Assembly: GCA_036377075.1 (NCBI GenBank)
Contig: DASUZB010000113.1
Location: 1-36,465, forward strand
Source: DASUZB01 sp036377075
GTDB lineage: Bacteria; Actinomycetota; CALGFH01
DNA: 36,465 nt
Direction: 5' to 3'
A program made the position numbers and the translations under genes. The first letter of the stretch is position 1; every line of letters starts with the position of its first letter. Under the pieces are notes generated by a model. That model had not been told where the DNA came from. It did not search any database and worked only from the letters and a program-made list of their open reading frames with translations. Below are positions 23,655 through 32,065 of the stretch, piece after piece.

Positions 23655-26600
23655 ATGGGCGCTACCCCCCGCCTGTTCGACGCGCGCCGTGACGAGCGCG
23701 ACGCCTGCGGCATCGGTTTCGTGGCGGACCTTGCCGGCCGCCCGAGCCGGGAGATCGTCGACCACGCCCTGGTGGGCCTGCAGCGCCTCCGGCACCGCGG
23801 GGCGATCGCCGCCGACGCCCGCACCGGTGACGGCGGCGGCCTGCTGCTGCCGCTCGACCGGGACTGGCTGGCGCTGCCCGGCGAGGACCGCGCCCGCCTC
23901 GGCGTGGCCATGGCGTTCCTGCCCAGGGCCGGCGGGCCGGCCGCGGCCGCCCGCGCCGCGGTCGCCGACGCCCTCGCCGCCGAGGGCCTCACCCTGCTGC
24001 GCTGGCGCGAGGTACCGGTCGCGCCGGACGCCCTCGGCGAGCACGCCCGCGCCACCGCCCCCCGCATCGAGCAGGCCGTCTTCCTCACCCCAACGCCCGC
24101 GGACGGCGAGGACGCCGAGCGGCGCTGCTTCCGCGCCGGGCGGAGGGCGACGCGCCGCGGCGTGCCCGGCCTGTACCTGGCGTCGTGTTCCACCAGGACG
24201 GTCACCTACAAGGCGCTGTGCGCCGCCGACCAGCTCGCGGTCTTCTACCCCGACCTGGCCGACCCGGCGCTCACGGCGCCGTTCGTCATCTTCCACCAGC
24301 GCTACTCGACCAACACCACGCCGTCGTGGGAGCGCGCCCAGCCGTTCCGCTTCCTCTGCCACAACGGCGAGATCAACACCCTGGCCGGCAACCGGGCCTG
24401 GATGCGGGCGCGCGAGGGCCACCTGGGCACGGTGGCGGCGGGGCTGGGCGACGAGGAGCTGCTGCGCCCGGTGCTCGACGGCGACGGGTCGGACTCGGCC
24501 ATGCTCGACAACGCCGTCGAGCTGCTGGTCCGGGGCGGCCGCGACCTCTGCCACGCGCTCGCCATGCTGCAGCCCGCCGCGGTCGAGCAGGATCCGGAGG
24601 CAGATCCGAGGTTGCGCGACTTCTACCGCTACCACGCCTGCCTGACCGAGCCGTGGGACGGCCCGGCCGGGCTGGTGTTCACCGACGGCGTCCAGGTCGG
24701 CGCGGCGCTCGACCGCAACGGCCTGCGGCCGCTGCGCTACGAGGTCTGCGAGGACGGGCTGGTGGTCTGCGCCTCGGAGGCCGGCCCGGTCGACACCGAC
24801 GGGCACGGCCGCGTGCGCCGCGGGCGCCTCGGGCCCGGGCAGATGCTCTGCGTCGACCCGGAGCGCGGCCTGCTGGAGGACGCCGCCATCAAGGACGGGC
24901 TGGCCAGGGCGCGGCCGTGGAGCGAGTGGGTGGGCGCGCGCCTGCGCCCGGCGACCCAGGGCGCGCCGCTGCCGGCGCCCGAGCGGGACCTGACCGTGGC
25001 GCAGGCCACCTTCGGCTTCACCCGCGAGCTGATCGGCAGCGTGCTGCGGCCGATGGCGACCGGCGGCAAGGAGCCGACCGCCTCCATGGGCGACGACACC
25101 CCGCCGCCGGTGCTCGGCCTCTCCGTCCGGCCGGTCTCCCACTACCTGCGGCAGCGCTTCGCCCAGGTGACCAACCCGCCGATCGACCACCTGCGCGAGC
25201 GCCACGTGCTCTCCAACCGCACCCTGCTCGGCGCGCGCGCGCCGCTGCTCACCGAGGCGCCCGAGGCCGCCTGCCTGGTCGAGCTGCAGAGCTTCACGCT
25301 CACCCCCGACGGCCTCACCGGCCTGCTCGACCCGCGGCTCGGCCTCGACGCGGCGGTGCTCGACGCGACCTGGCCGGCGTCGGAGGGCGAGGCCGGGCTG
25401 CGGGCCGCCTGCCGGCGCCTGGCCGACGAGGCCGAGGCGGCGGTGCGCGGCGGCGCCACCCTGCTGGTCGTCTCCGACCTGGGGCCGTCCCCGGTGGACG
25501 GCGCGGTGGCCCACGGCCGCGCTCCGGTGCCGGCGCTGCTGGCGGTCGGGGCGGTGCAGCAGCGGCTGCTGTGTGCCGGGCTGGCCACCCGTGCCGGGCT
25601 GGTGGCCGCGACCGGTGAGCCCTGCGACGCGCAGCTGGCGGCCTGCCTGCTCGGCTACGGCGCCGACGCGATCTGCCCCGGCCTCAGCCTGGCGACCGTC
25701 GCCGGGCTGGTCGACGGCGACCCTGCCGGGGCGCAGACCCGCTACCTGCACGCCCTCGAGGAGGGCGTGTTCAAGGTGATGTCCCGCATGGGCATCTCCA
25801 CCCTCGACGCCTACCGCGGGGCGCAGCTGTTCCAGGCGGTCGGGCTGGACGCCGAGGTGGTCGAGACGTGCCTGGCGGGCACGCCGTCGCCGCTCGGCGG
25901 GATCGGCTTCGACGAGCTCGCCGCCGACGTGCTGGGCCGCTGGCGGGCGGGGCGGGCCGAAGCCGCCAGCCTGGACAACCCCGGGTGGTTCAAGCACCGC
26001 CCCAAGGGCGAGTACCACGCCACCAACCCGGAGGTGATGCAGGCGCTGCACTTCGCCGTCGGCGAGGACGGCGGCGAGGTGGGCGGCTCCAAGCGCGTCG
26101 CGCACCTGTTGCAGCAGGCCGTCAAGGGCGGCCGCTGGGAGCGCTACCAGCACTTCGCCCGGCTGGTCAACGAGCGGCCGCCGGCCGCGCTGCGGGACCT
26201 GCTGGAGATGGTGCCGGCCGGCGAGCCCGTCCCGCTCGACGAGGTCGAGCCGGCCGAGGCGGTGCTGCGCCGCTTCTCCACCGCGGCGATGAGCCACGGG
26301 GCGCTCTCGGCCGAGGCCCACGAGACCCTCTCGGTGGCGCTCAACCGGCTCGGCGGCCGCGGCAACTCCGGCGAGGGCGGCGAGGACCCGTCCCGTTTCG
26401 GCAACGAGCGCAATTCCGCCATCAAGCAGGTCGCCTCCGGCCGCTTCGGGGTCACCCCCGAGTACCTGGCCAGCGCGGTCGAGCTGCAGATCAAGATGGC
26501 GCAGGGCTCCAAGCCCGGCGAGGGCGGCCAGCTCCCCGGCCACAAGGTCAGCGCGGAGATCGCCCGGCTGCGCCACACCCAGCCGGGGGTGGCGCTGATC

Positions 26601-28121
26601 TCGCCGCCGCCGCACCACGACATCTACTCCATCGAGGACCTCGCCCAGCTCGTCTACGACCTCAAGCAGGCCAACCCCGACGCGGAGGTGAGCGTCAAGC
26701 TGGTGGCGGAGGCGGGCGTCGGCACCGTCGCCGCCGGCGTGGCCAAGGCCCTCGCCGAGATCGTGCAGGTCTCCGGGTCGGACGGCGGCACCGGGGCGAG
26801 CCCGCTGTCCTCCATCAAGCACGCCGGCGCGCCCTGGGAGCTGGGCCTGGCCGAGACGCAGCAGGCGCTGCGCGCCAGCGGCCTGCGCGGCAGGGTCCGG
26901 GTGCGGGTCGACGGCGGCTTCAAGACCGGCCGTGACGTGGTGCTCGCGGCCCTGCTCGGCGCGGACGAGTACGGCTTCGGCACCGCCGCGCTGCTGGCCG
27001 AGGGCTGCCTCATGGTGCGCACCTGCCACCAGGACAACTGCCCCGTCGGGATCGCCACCCAGCGGCCCGAGCTGCGCGCCAAGTTCGCCGGCACGCCCGA
27101 GATGGTGATGCGCTACCTCGAGTACGTCGCGCGCGAGGTGCGCGAGCTGCTGGCCGGGCTCGGCCTGCGCTCGCTCGACGAGGCGATCGGCCGGGTCGAG
27201 CTGCTGCGCCAGCGGGCGCCCAGCGGCGGCCGCGGCGACCGGCTCGACCTGACGCCGCTGCTGGATCCCGGCGCGCCGGACGGCGTCGCGCGGCGCTTCA
27301 CCGCCGCCGAGCCAGCCGTGCAGCGCCCCCGCTCGGACCTCGGCGACCAGGTCTTCGCCGCCGTCATGCCCGGGCTGGTCGCCGGCGACCTGGTCCACGC
27401 GAGCTACCGGATCAGCAGCACCGACCGGACGGTCGGGGCGCGCCTCGGCGTTGCCGTCGGCGCCCGCTGGGGCTCGCGCCCGCCGGCCGGACGCGCCAGG
27501 GTCGAGTTCGAGGGGGTGGCCGGGCAGAGCTTCGGCGCGTTCCTCGCCCCCGGCATCGACTTCCGCCTCACCGGGCCGGCCAACGACTACGTCGGCAAGG
27601 GCATGGGCGGCGGGCGCATCGTCATCCGCCCGCCTGCCGGCGACGCCGGCTCGCCCGTGCTGGTCGGCAACACCGTCCTGTACGGCGCGACCAGGGGGGA
27701 GCTGTTCTGCGCCGGGCGTGCCGGCGAGCGCTTCGCGGTGCGCAACTCCGGCGCCACCGCGGTGGTGGAGGGCGCCGGCGACCACTGCGCCGAGTACATG
27801 ACCGGCGGCACGGTGATCGTGCTCGGCCCGGTCGGCCGCAACGTCGGGGCCGGCATGACCGGCGGCGAGCTGTTCCTCCTCGACCCCGCCGGCGAGGCCC
27901 TCGGGCGCGTCAACCAGGAGCTGGTGATGGCCGCCCAGCCCGACGAGATCGAGCTGGTCTTCCTGCGCGAGCTGGTCTCGGCGCACGCCGAGCTGACCGG
28001 CTCGGCGGTCGCCGCCGCGCTGCTGGAGGACTGGGAGCAGGCCGTCGCCGCCTTCTGGCGGGTGGCACCACGCGCCGAGGTCGCCGTCATCGAGCGCGCC
28101 CACGAGGGCACGGGGGCCTGA
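23655..28121 (+). CDS. gltB: Glutamate synthase (NADPH-type), large subunit
   Basis: A 1488-residue enzyme that transfers the amide of glutamine to 2-oxoglutarate, giving two glutamates. The class II glutamine amidotransferase domain begins at Cys18 (ERDACGIGF) after a 17-residue propeptide that would be removed; FHQRYSTNTTPSWERAQPFR and CHNGEINTLAGNR belong to it. The central and FMN-binding synthase domains follow (RGNSGEGGEDPSRFGNERNS, MAQGSKPGEGGQLPG, ISPPPHHDIYSIEDLAQL, SGSDGGTGASPLSS). The 3Fe-4S ligands are C1118-x5-C1124-x4-C1129. A C-terminal beta-helix (VGKGMGGGRI, EYMTGGTVIVLG) closes it. The ATG at 23655 follows GGAGG by five bases. The small subunit gltD, which supplies electrons, is not adjacent. 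Confidence 0.97.
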   Translation: MGATPRLFDARRDERDACGIGFVADLAGRPSREIVDHALVGLQRLRHRGAIAADARTGDGGGLLLPLDRDWLALPGEDRARLGVAMAFLPRAGGPAAAARAAVADALAAEGLTLLRWREVPVAPDALGEHARATAPRIEQAVFLTPTPADGEDAERRCFRAGRRATRRGVPGLYLASCSTRTVTYKALCAADQLAVFYPDLADPALTAPFVIFHQRYSTNTTPSWERAQPFRFLCHNGEINTLAGNRAWMRAREGHLGTVAAGLGDEELLRPVLDGDGSDSAMLDNAVELLVRGGRDLCHALAMLQPAAVEQDPEADPRLRDFYRYHACLTEPWDGPAGLVFTDGVQVGAALDRNGLRPLRYEVCEDGLVVCASEAGPVDTDGHGRVRRGRLGPGQMLCVDPERGLLEDAAIKDGLARARPWSEWVGARLRPATQGAPLPAPERDLTVAQATFGFTRELIGSVLRPMATGGKEPTASMGDDTPPPVLGLSVRPVSHYLRQRFAQVTNPPIDHLRERHVLSNRTLLGARAPLLTEAPEAACLVELQSFTLTPDGLTGLLDPRLGLDAAVLDATWPASEGEAGLRAACRRLADEAEAAVRGGATLLVVSDLGPSPVDGAVAHGRAPVPALLAVGAVQQRLLCAGLATRAGLVAATGEPCDAQLAACLLGYGADAICPGLSLATVAGLVDGDPAGAQTRYLHALEEGVFKVMSRMGISTLDAYRGAQLFQAVGLDAEVVETCLAGTPSPLGGIGFDELAADVLGRWRAGRAEAASLDNPGWFKHRPKGEYHATNPEVMQALHFAVGEDGGEVGGSKRVAHLLQQAVKGGRWERYQHFARLVNERPPAALRDLLEMVPAGEPVPLDEVEPAEAVLRRFSTAAMSHGALSAEAHETLSVALNRLGGRGNSGEGGEDPSRFGNERNSAIKQVASGRFGVTPEYLASAVELQIKMAQGSKPGEGGQLPGHKVSAEIARLRHTQPGVALISPPPHHDIYSIEDLAQLVYDLKQANPDAEVSVKLVAEAGVGTVAAGVAKALAEIVQVSGSDGGTGASPLSSIKHAGAPWELGLAETQQALRASGLRGRVRVRVDGGFKTGRDVVLAALLGADEYGFGTAALLAEGCLMVRTCHQDNCPVGIATQRPELRAKFAGTPEMVMRYLEYVAREVRELLAGLGLRSLDEAIGRVELLRQRAPSGGRGDRLDLTPLLDPGAPDGVARRFTAAEPAVQRPRSDLGDQVFAAVMPGLVAGDLVHASYRISSTDRTVGARLGVAVGARWGSRPPAGRARVEFEGVAGQSFGAFLAPGIDFRLTGPANDYVGKGMGGGRIVIRPPAGDAGSPVLVGNTVLYGATRGELFCAGRAGERFAVRNSGATAVVEGAGDHCAEYMTGGTVIVLGPVGRNVGAGMTGGELFLLDPAGEALGRVNQELVMAAQPDEIELVFLRELVSAHAELTGSAVAAALLEDWEQAVAAFWRVAPRAEVAVIERAHEGTGA

Positions 28122-28233
28122 GGGCCGAATCCAGGTGGACACGCGGGCGCCCGGGCGTCGATCCTAGCTGCCCCGGGGCGGGTAACCTCGGGAGGCAGCA
28201 GCGCGACCGACGGTGAACGCAGAAGGGGAGCAG

Positions 28234-28848
28234 ATGGCACGGGTGCTCGTGGCGGAGGACGAGGTCCTGATCAGGGTGGACATCGTCGAGACCCTGGAGG
28301 AGGGCGGCCACACCGTCGTGGGCGAGGCGGGCGACGGCGAGCAGGCGCTGCAGCTCGCCCGCGAGCTGGCCCCCGAGCTCGTGATCATGGACGTGAAGAT
28401 GCCCAAGATGGACGGGGTCGAGGCGGCCACCCGGATCGTCGAGGAGGGCTCCGGCGCGGTGCTGGTGCTGACCGCCTTCTCCGACAAGGAGCTGGTCGAG
28501 CGCGCGGCCGAGGCCGGCTCGATCGGGTACCTGGTCAAGCCCTTCCAGCCGCCGCAGCTGCTCGCCGCCGTGCAGGTCGCCCTCGCCCGCGCGGCCGAGC
28601 GCCGCGACCTCAAGGAGTCGGTCCAGGACCTGGAGGCCAAGCTGGCGGCGCGCAAGGTGATCGAGCGCGCCAAGGGCAAGCTGATGGAGCAGTTCGGCCT
28701 CACCGAGGAGCAGGCCTTCGTGCGCATGCGCCGCGCCGCGATGGACCGCCAGCTCCCCCTCGCCGAGATCGCCCGCCGCGTGCTCGAGTCGACCACCCAG
28801 TCGCAGCCGCAGGCCCCGCCCCGGCCGTCCGGCCCGGCGCAGCGCTGA
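28234..28848 (+). CDS. pdtaR: Response regulator PdtaR with ANTAR RNA-binding domain
   Basis: A 204-residue regulator. The receiver domain (ARVLVAEDEVLIRVDIVETL) has the phosphorylated Asp53 in VIMDVKMP and the lysine in YLVKPF. A coiled-coil linker (RRDLKESVQDLEAKL) leads to the ANTAR domain (about residues 122-178: ARKVIERAKGKLMEQFGLTE, EEQAFVRMRRAAMD, IARRVLES). ANTAR domains bind tandem hairpins in RNA and prevent termination or alter translation. Its normal kinase is PdtaS, encoded at 20264-21733. The ATG at 28234 is used with AAGGGGAG just upstream; a GTG at 28213 is an alternative. It follows gltB by 112 bases containing TAACCT (28183-28188), a possible -10, so it may have its own promoter. 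Confidence 0.94.
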   Translation: MARVLVAEDEVLIRVDIVETLEEGGHTVVGEAGDGEQALQLARELAPELVIMDVKMPKMDGVEAATRIVEEGSGAVLVLTAFSDKELVERAAEAGSIGYLVKPFQPPQLLAAVQVALARAAERRDLKESVQDLEAKLAARKVIERAKGKLMEQFGLTEEQAFVRMRRAAMDRQLPLAEIARRVLESTTQSQPQAPPRPSGPAQR

Positions 28849-28858
28849 CGTCGGCGGA

Positions 28859-28888
28859 TCGGCGCGGTCGCGCGCAAATCCGCGCCGA
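28859..28888 (+). terminator. Hairpin between pdtaR and the sugar dehydrogenase gene
   Basis: TCGGCGCG (28859-28866) pairs with CGCGCCGA (28881-28888) across a 14-base loop, beginning ten bases after the pdtaR stop. There is no T-tract. Confidence 0.4.
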
Positions 28889-28904
28889 CGGCGAAAATGC
28901 TGGC

Positions 28905-30113
28905 ATGAACCCCAGGATCGCTCGCCGCCTGGCCGCCGCCGCGGTCGCCGTGCCGCTGCTGGCAGCCTGCTCCGGCAAGCCGGAGCCGCCGCCCCAGGCC
29001 GCCGCGCCGGCCGCCCCGACCACCACCACCGCACCGCCCGCCACGGCCGAGCCGGCGGCCGCGCCGCTCTCCAGGGTCCGCCTGAGACTCCAGCGCGTCG
29101 CCACCGCCGAGGAGCCGGTCTCGATGGCCGCGCCAGCCGGCGACAGGACCATCTACCTGGTCGAGAAGGTCGGCCGGGTGCGCGCCATGCGCAACGGGCG
29201 GCTGGACCCGACGCCGGTGCTCGACATCACCGGCCAGGTCGCGCTCGGCGGCGAGCAGGGCCTGCTCGGCCTCGCCTTCTCGCTCGACCGCCGCTTCCTG
29301 TACGTGTACTACACCGACGTCGGCGGCGACGTCCGCATCGTCGAGTACGCCATGCGCGGCGGCCGTGCCGACAAGGGCTCGCGGCGGGAGCTGCTCTCCG
29401 TCGAGCACAGCCAGTTCGGCAACCACAACGGCGGCCAGCTGCAGATGGCCCGCGACGGGACCCTGTGGGCCGGGATCGGCGACGGCGGCAGCGCCGGCGA
29501 CCCGCCCGGCAACGGCCAGAACCTCGGCGTCCTGCTCGGCAAGATCATCCGCATCGACCCACGCCCCGGCGGCGGCCGGCCGTACCGCATCCCGGCGGAC
29601 AACCCCTTCGCCCACCGGCCCGGCGCGCGCCCGGAGATCTGGGCGTACGGGCTGCGCAACCCGTGGCGCTTCTCGTTCGACCCGGCCAACAACGACCTCT
29701 GGATCGGCGACGTCGGCCAGGGCACCTGGGAGGAGGTCGACCACGCCCCCGGCTCCGCCGGCGGGCGCAACTACGGCTGGAGCCAGCGCGAGGGCACCCA
29801 CGAGTTCAAGGGCGCGCGGCCTGCGGGCGCGGTCGACCCGGTGCTCGAGTACGAGCACGCCGGCGGCGCCTGCTCGATCACCGGCGGCGTCGTCTACCGC
29901 GGCTCGGCGATCCCCGCCCTGCGCGGCGCCTACCTGTACGGCGACTACTGCGCCGGCTGGATCATGGGGCTGCGACTGCGCGGCGACAAGGTGGTCGACC
30001 ACCGCGACTTCGACCTGCACGTGGAGGGGATCGCCTCCTTCGGGACCGACCAGGCCGGCGAGGTGTACGCGCTGTCGCTGGGCGGCGAGGTCTTCCGCCT
30101 CGCCGCCGCCTGA
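28905..30113 (+). CDS. Lipoprotein PQQ-dependent sugar dehydrogenase (sorbosone/glucose dehydrogenase family)
   Basis: A 402-residue exported protein. The signal peptide ends in the lipobox LLAAC (lipid-bearing Cys22), followed by a proline/threonine/alanine-rich linker to about residue 55, so it is tethered outside the membrane. The remainder is a six-bladed beta-propeller of the soluble glucose dehydrogenase/Hhip type: GGEQGLLGLAFS, FGNHNGGQLQMARDGTLWAG with the conserved catalytic-region histidine, IGDGGSAGDP, ENPLIGD-like WIGDVGQGTWEEVD and GRNYGWSQREG. Members oxidise sugars using PQQ, but many actinobacterial homologues are uncharacterised. The ATG at 28905 has no ribosome site; GAAAAT six bases upstream may be a weak -10 for a leaderless start. 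The stop lies eight bases from the stop of the convergent ROK kinase gene. Confidence 0.88.
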   Translation: MNPRIARRLAAAAVAVPLLAACSGKPEPPPQAAAPAAPTTTTAPPATAEPAAAPLSRVRLRLQRVATAEEPVSMAAPAGDRTIYLVEKVGRVRAMRNGRLDPTPVLDITGQVALGGEQGLLGLAFSLDRRFLYVYYTDVGGDVRIVEYAMRGGRADKGSRRELLSVEHSQFGNHNGGQLQMARDGTLWAGIGDGGSAGDPPGNGQNLGVLLGKIIRIDPRPGGGRPYRIPADNPFAHRPGARPEIWAYGLRNPWRFSFDPANNDLWIGDVGQGTWEEVDHAPGSAGGRNYGWSQREGTHEFKGARPAGAVDPVLEYEHAGGACSITGGVVYRGSAIPALRGAYLYGDYCAGWIMGLRLRGDKVVDHRDFDLHVEGIASFGTDQAGEVYALSLGGEVFRLAAA

Positions 30114-30121
30114 GCCTCGGC

Positions 30122-31090
30122 TCAGGCCGCCTCGCGGACCAGCAGGGCGGCGCCGAGGGCGCCGGCCAGGTCGCCGAGGGCCGAGGTGACCACCTGCAGC
30201 GGCGACGGCCGCACGAACAGGTGCGGCACCATCGCCGTCTCCACCCGGCGCACGAACCCCTCGCCGAGCCGGTCGCCGAGGCCGCCGCCGATCAGCACCG
30301 CCTGCACGTCCAGCAGGTTGACGGCCGAGGCGATGCCGCCGCCGAGGGCCTTCACCGCACCCTCGATCAGCTCGTGGGCGAGCGGGTCGCCGGCCTCCAG
30401 CGCGGTGGCGAACACGCCGCTGGTCATCCGGGGCCGGCCGGCCCGCTGCTGGATGGCGAGCAGCTCGGTGGGGCGGCCGGCGGCCGCGGCGGCGCGGGCG
30501 ACCCGCTCCATCGCGACCCGGCCGGCGTAGGCCTCCACGCAGCCGCGCCGGCCGCAGGGGCACAGCTCGCCGTCGAGCACGACCACCGTGTGGCCGATCT
30601 CTCCCGCCGCGCCGTGCGGCCCCCGGCGCAGCTGCCCGTCGAGGATCAGCCCGGCGCCGACGCCGGAGCCGACGAACACCACCAGCAGGTCGTCGAAGGC
30701 GCGGCCGCCGCCGAGCCGGTGCTCGGCGAGCGCGCTCGCGTTGACGTCGTTGTCGACCACCACGTCGTCGAGCTGCAGCTCGCGGGCGACCAGCTTGCCG
30801 AGGGGCACCGGGTCGTCGAAGCCGGGGAGGTTGGCCGCCCCATGGACGGTGCCCGGCTCGCCCTCCACCCGGCCCGGGCTGCCGACGCCGACGCCGGCGA
30901 GCTTGTCCGCCGCCACCTTGGCGTCCTTGGCGGCCGCCTTGACGACGTCGGCGATCGCCTCGACCACCGCGTCCGGGCCGCCCTTGGTCGGCGTCCTGGT
31001 CCGCGCCTGCCCGATGACGCTCGCGTCGTCGTCGATCACGACGCCCTGGACCTTGGTGCCGCCCAGGTCCACTCCCGCTGCCGGTCTCAT
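30122..31090 (-). CDS. ROK family sugar kinase (glucokinase-like)
   Basis: A 322-residue cytoplasmic protein of the ROK family. The N-terminal phosphate-binding motif VDLGGTK is at residues 7-13, DNDVNASALAEH holds the catalytic aspartate region, and the zinc-binding ROK signature runs from GEIGHTVV to CPCGRRGCVEAY with three cysteines. LLDVQAVLIGGGLG is the second phosphate motif. There is no DNA-binding domain at the N-terminus, so it is a kinase rather than a repressor. Glucose is the most likely substrate, unproven. The ATG at 31090 has GGAAGGA seven bases before it. It is divergent from the ABC transporter across a region holding a long palindrome. Confidence 0.9.
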   Translation of the reverse strand: MRPAAGVDLGGTKVQGVVIDDDASVIGQARTRTPTKGGPDAVVEAIADVVKAAAKDAKVAADKLAGVGVGSPGRVEGEPGTVHGAANLPGFDDPVPLGKLVARELQLDDVVVDNDVNASALAEHRLGGGRAFDDLLVVFVGSGVGAGLILDGQLRRGPHGAAGEIGHTVVVLDGELCPCGRRGCVEAYAGRVAMERVARAAAAAGRPTELLAIQQRAGRPRMTSGVFATALEAGDPLAHELIEGAVKALGGGIASAVNLLDVQAVLIGGGLGDRLGEGFVRRVETAMVPHLFVRPSPLQVVTSALGDLAGALGAALLVREAA

Positions 31091-31177
31091 GGGTCGATCC
31101 TTCCGAACCCTGCCCGGCCCGTCAATCCGGATGCACGCGATGACGCCGGACCTCGTACTGTGGGAGGGGGACGGGGC

Positions 31178-31207
31178 TTGCGCATCCTCCGATCGGTGGA
31201 TGCGCAA
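31178..31207. promoter_or_regulatory. 30-base near-perfect palindrome between the ROK kinase and ABC genes
   Basis: TTGCGCATCC (31178-31187) and its exact reverse complement (31198-31207) flank the self-complementary core CCGATCGG (31189-31196). Only the pair of T residues at 31188 and 31197 breaks the symmetry. It lies 88 bases from the ROK start and 95 bases from the ABC ATPase start, where an operator controlling both genes would be expected. Confidence 0.6.
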
Positions 31208-31301
31208 ATCGGTGCGTCGGCGGACGAATCGTGTCCCGCCTGGCGCCTACCCTTTCCCAGGCCACTCCAACGGGCCGACCGGGAGTCTTGTGAAGGAGAC
31301 G

Positions 31302-32060
31302 ATGTTGAGCCCATCGCTGATCGACAACCAGCGCACCCGCCTGGCCGCCAGGGCGGTCGACCTGGTCAAGGTGTACGGGCACGGCGACACGGCGGTGCGG
31401 GCGCTCGACGGCGTCTCCGTGGACCTGCCCGCCGGCCAGTTCACCGCGATCATGGGGCCGTCCGGCTCGGGCAAGTCGACCCTGATGCACTGCCTCGCCG
31501 GCCTCGACCGCATCACCAGCGGGCAGGTGCTCATCGGCGAGACCGACATCTCCAAGCTCCACGACAAGCAGCTCACCCTGCTCCGCCGCGACAAGGTCGG
31601 CTTCATCTTCCAGGCCTACAACCTGCTGCCGACCCTGACCGCCGCGGAGAACATCGAGCTGCCGATCGCGATCGCCGGCCGCAAGCCCGACCGCAAGTGG
31701 CTCGACACGGTGATCGACGCCGTCGGGCTGCGCTCGCGCCTCGCCCACAAGCCCGCCGAGCTGTCCGGCGGGCAGCAGCAGCGCGTCGCCGGCGCCAGGG
31801 CGCTCGCCTCACGGCCGGAGATCGTCTTCGCCGACGAGCCCACCGGCAACCTCGACTCGGCGGCCAGCGCGGAGATGCTCGGCTTCATGCGCCGCTCGGT
31901 CGACGAGTACGGCCAGACGATCGTGATGGTCACCCACGACCCCAACGCGGCCGGGTACTCCGACATGGTGCTGTTCCTCTCGGACGGCCGCATCGTCGAC
32001 GAGATCGCCAACCCGACCGCCGAGAAGGTGCTCGACCTGATGAAGCGGCTGGGAGGCTGA
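31302..32060 (+). CDS. ABC transporter ATP-binding protein, MacB/LolD type
   Basis: A 252-residue ATPase. Walker A GPSGSGKST (52-60), Q-loop FIFQAYNLLP, signature LSGGQQQR (154-161), Walker B IVFADEP (174-180) and the switch histidine in MVTHD are all present. AENIELP and the overall pattern place it with the ATPases of MacB/LolCDE-like transporters, which move or release lipids, peptides or drugs at the envelope by pulling on a permease. The ATG at 31302 lies close after AAGGAG (31293-31298); a TTG at 31305 is better spaced and would shorten it by one residue. The permease gene starts five bases after its stop. Confidence 0.93.
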   Translation: MLSPSLIDNQRTRLAARAVDLVKVYGHGDTAVRALDGVSVDLPAGQFTAIMGPSGSGKSTLMHCLAGLDRITSGQVLIGETDISKLHDKQLTLLRRDKVGFIFQAYNLLPTLTAAENIELPIAIAGRKPDRKWLDTVIDAVGLRSRLAHKPAELSGGQQQRVAGARALASRPEIVFADEPTGNLDSAASAEMLGFMRRSVDEYGQTIVMVTHDPNAAGYSDMVLFLSDGRIVDEIANPTAEKVLDLMKRLGG

Positions 32061-32065
32061 GCGGG

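Noticed and set aside
22266..28142. A very long open frame on the minus strand running opposite gltB and into the DUF2330 gene
   Set aside because: In GC-rich coding DNA the complementary frame often lacks stops. The translation over gltB is low-complexity (G, R, A, V, H) with no domain, whereas gltB has every family motif. Only the part from 23357 leftwards is a real protein.
30122..31090. A ROK-type transcriptional repressor
   Set aside because: There is no N-terminal helix-turn-helix; the protein begins directly with the kinase phosphate motif.
29465..32065. Upstream extension of the ABC permease frame through the sugar dehydrogenase and ATPase genes
   Set aside because: The frame is open by chance. 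The true start at 32066 lies five bases after the ATPase stop and begins a typical FtsX N-terminal helix.
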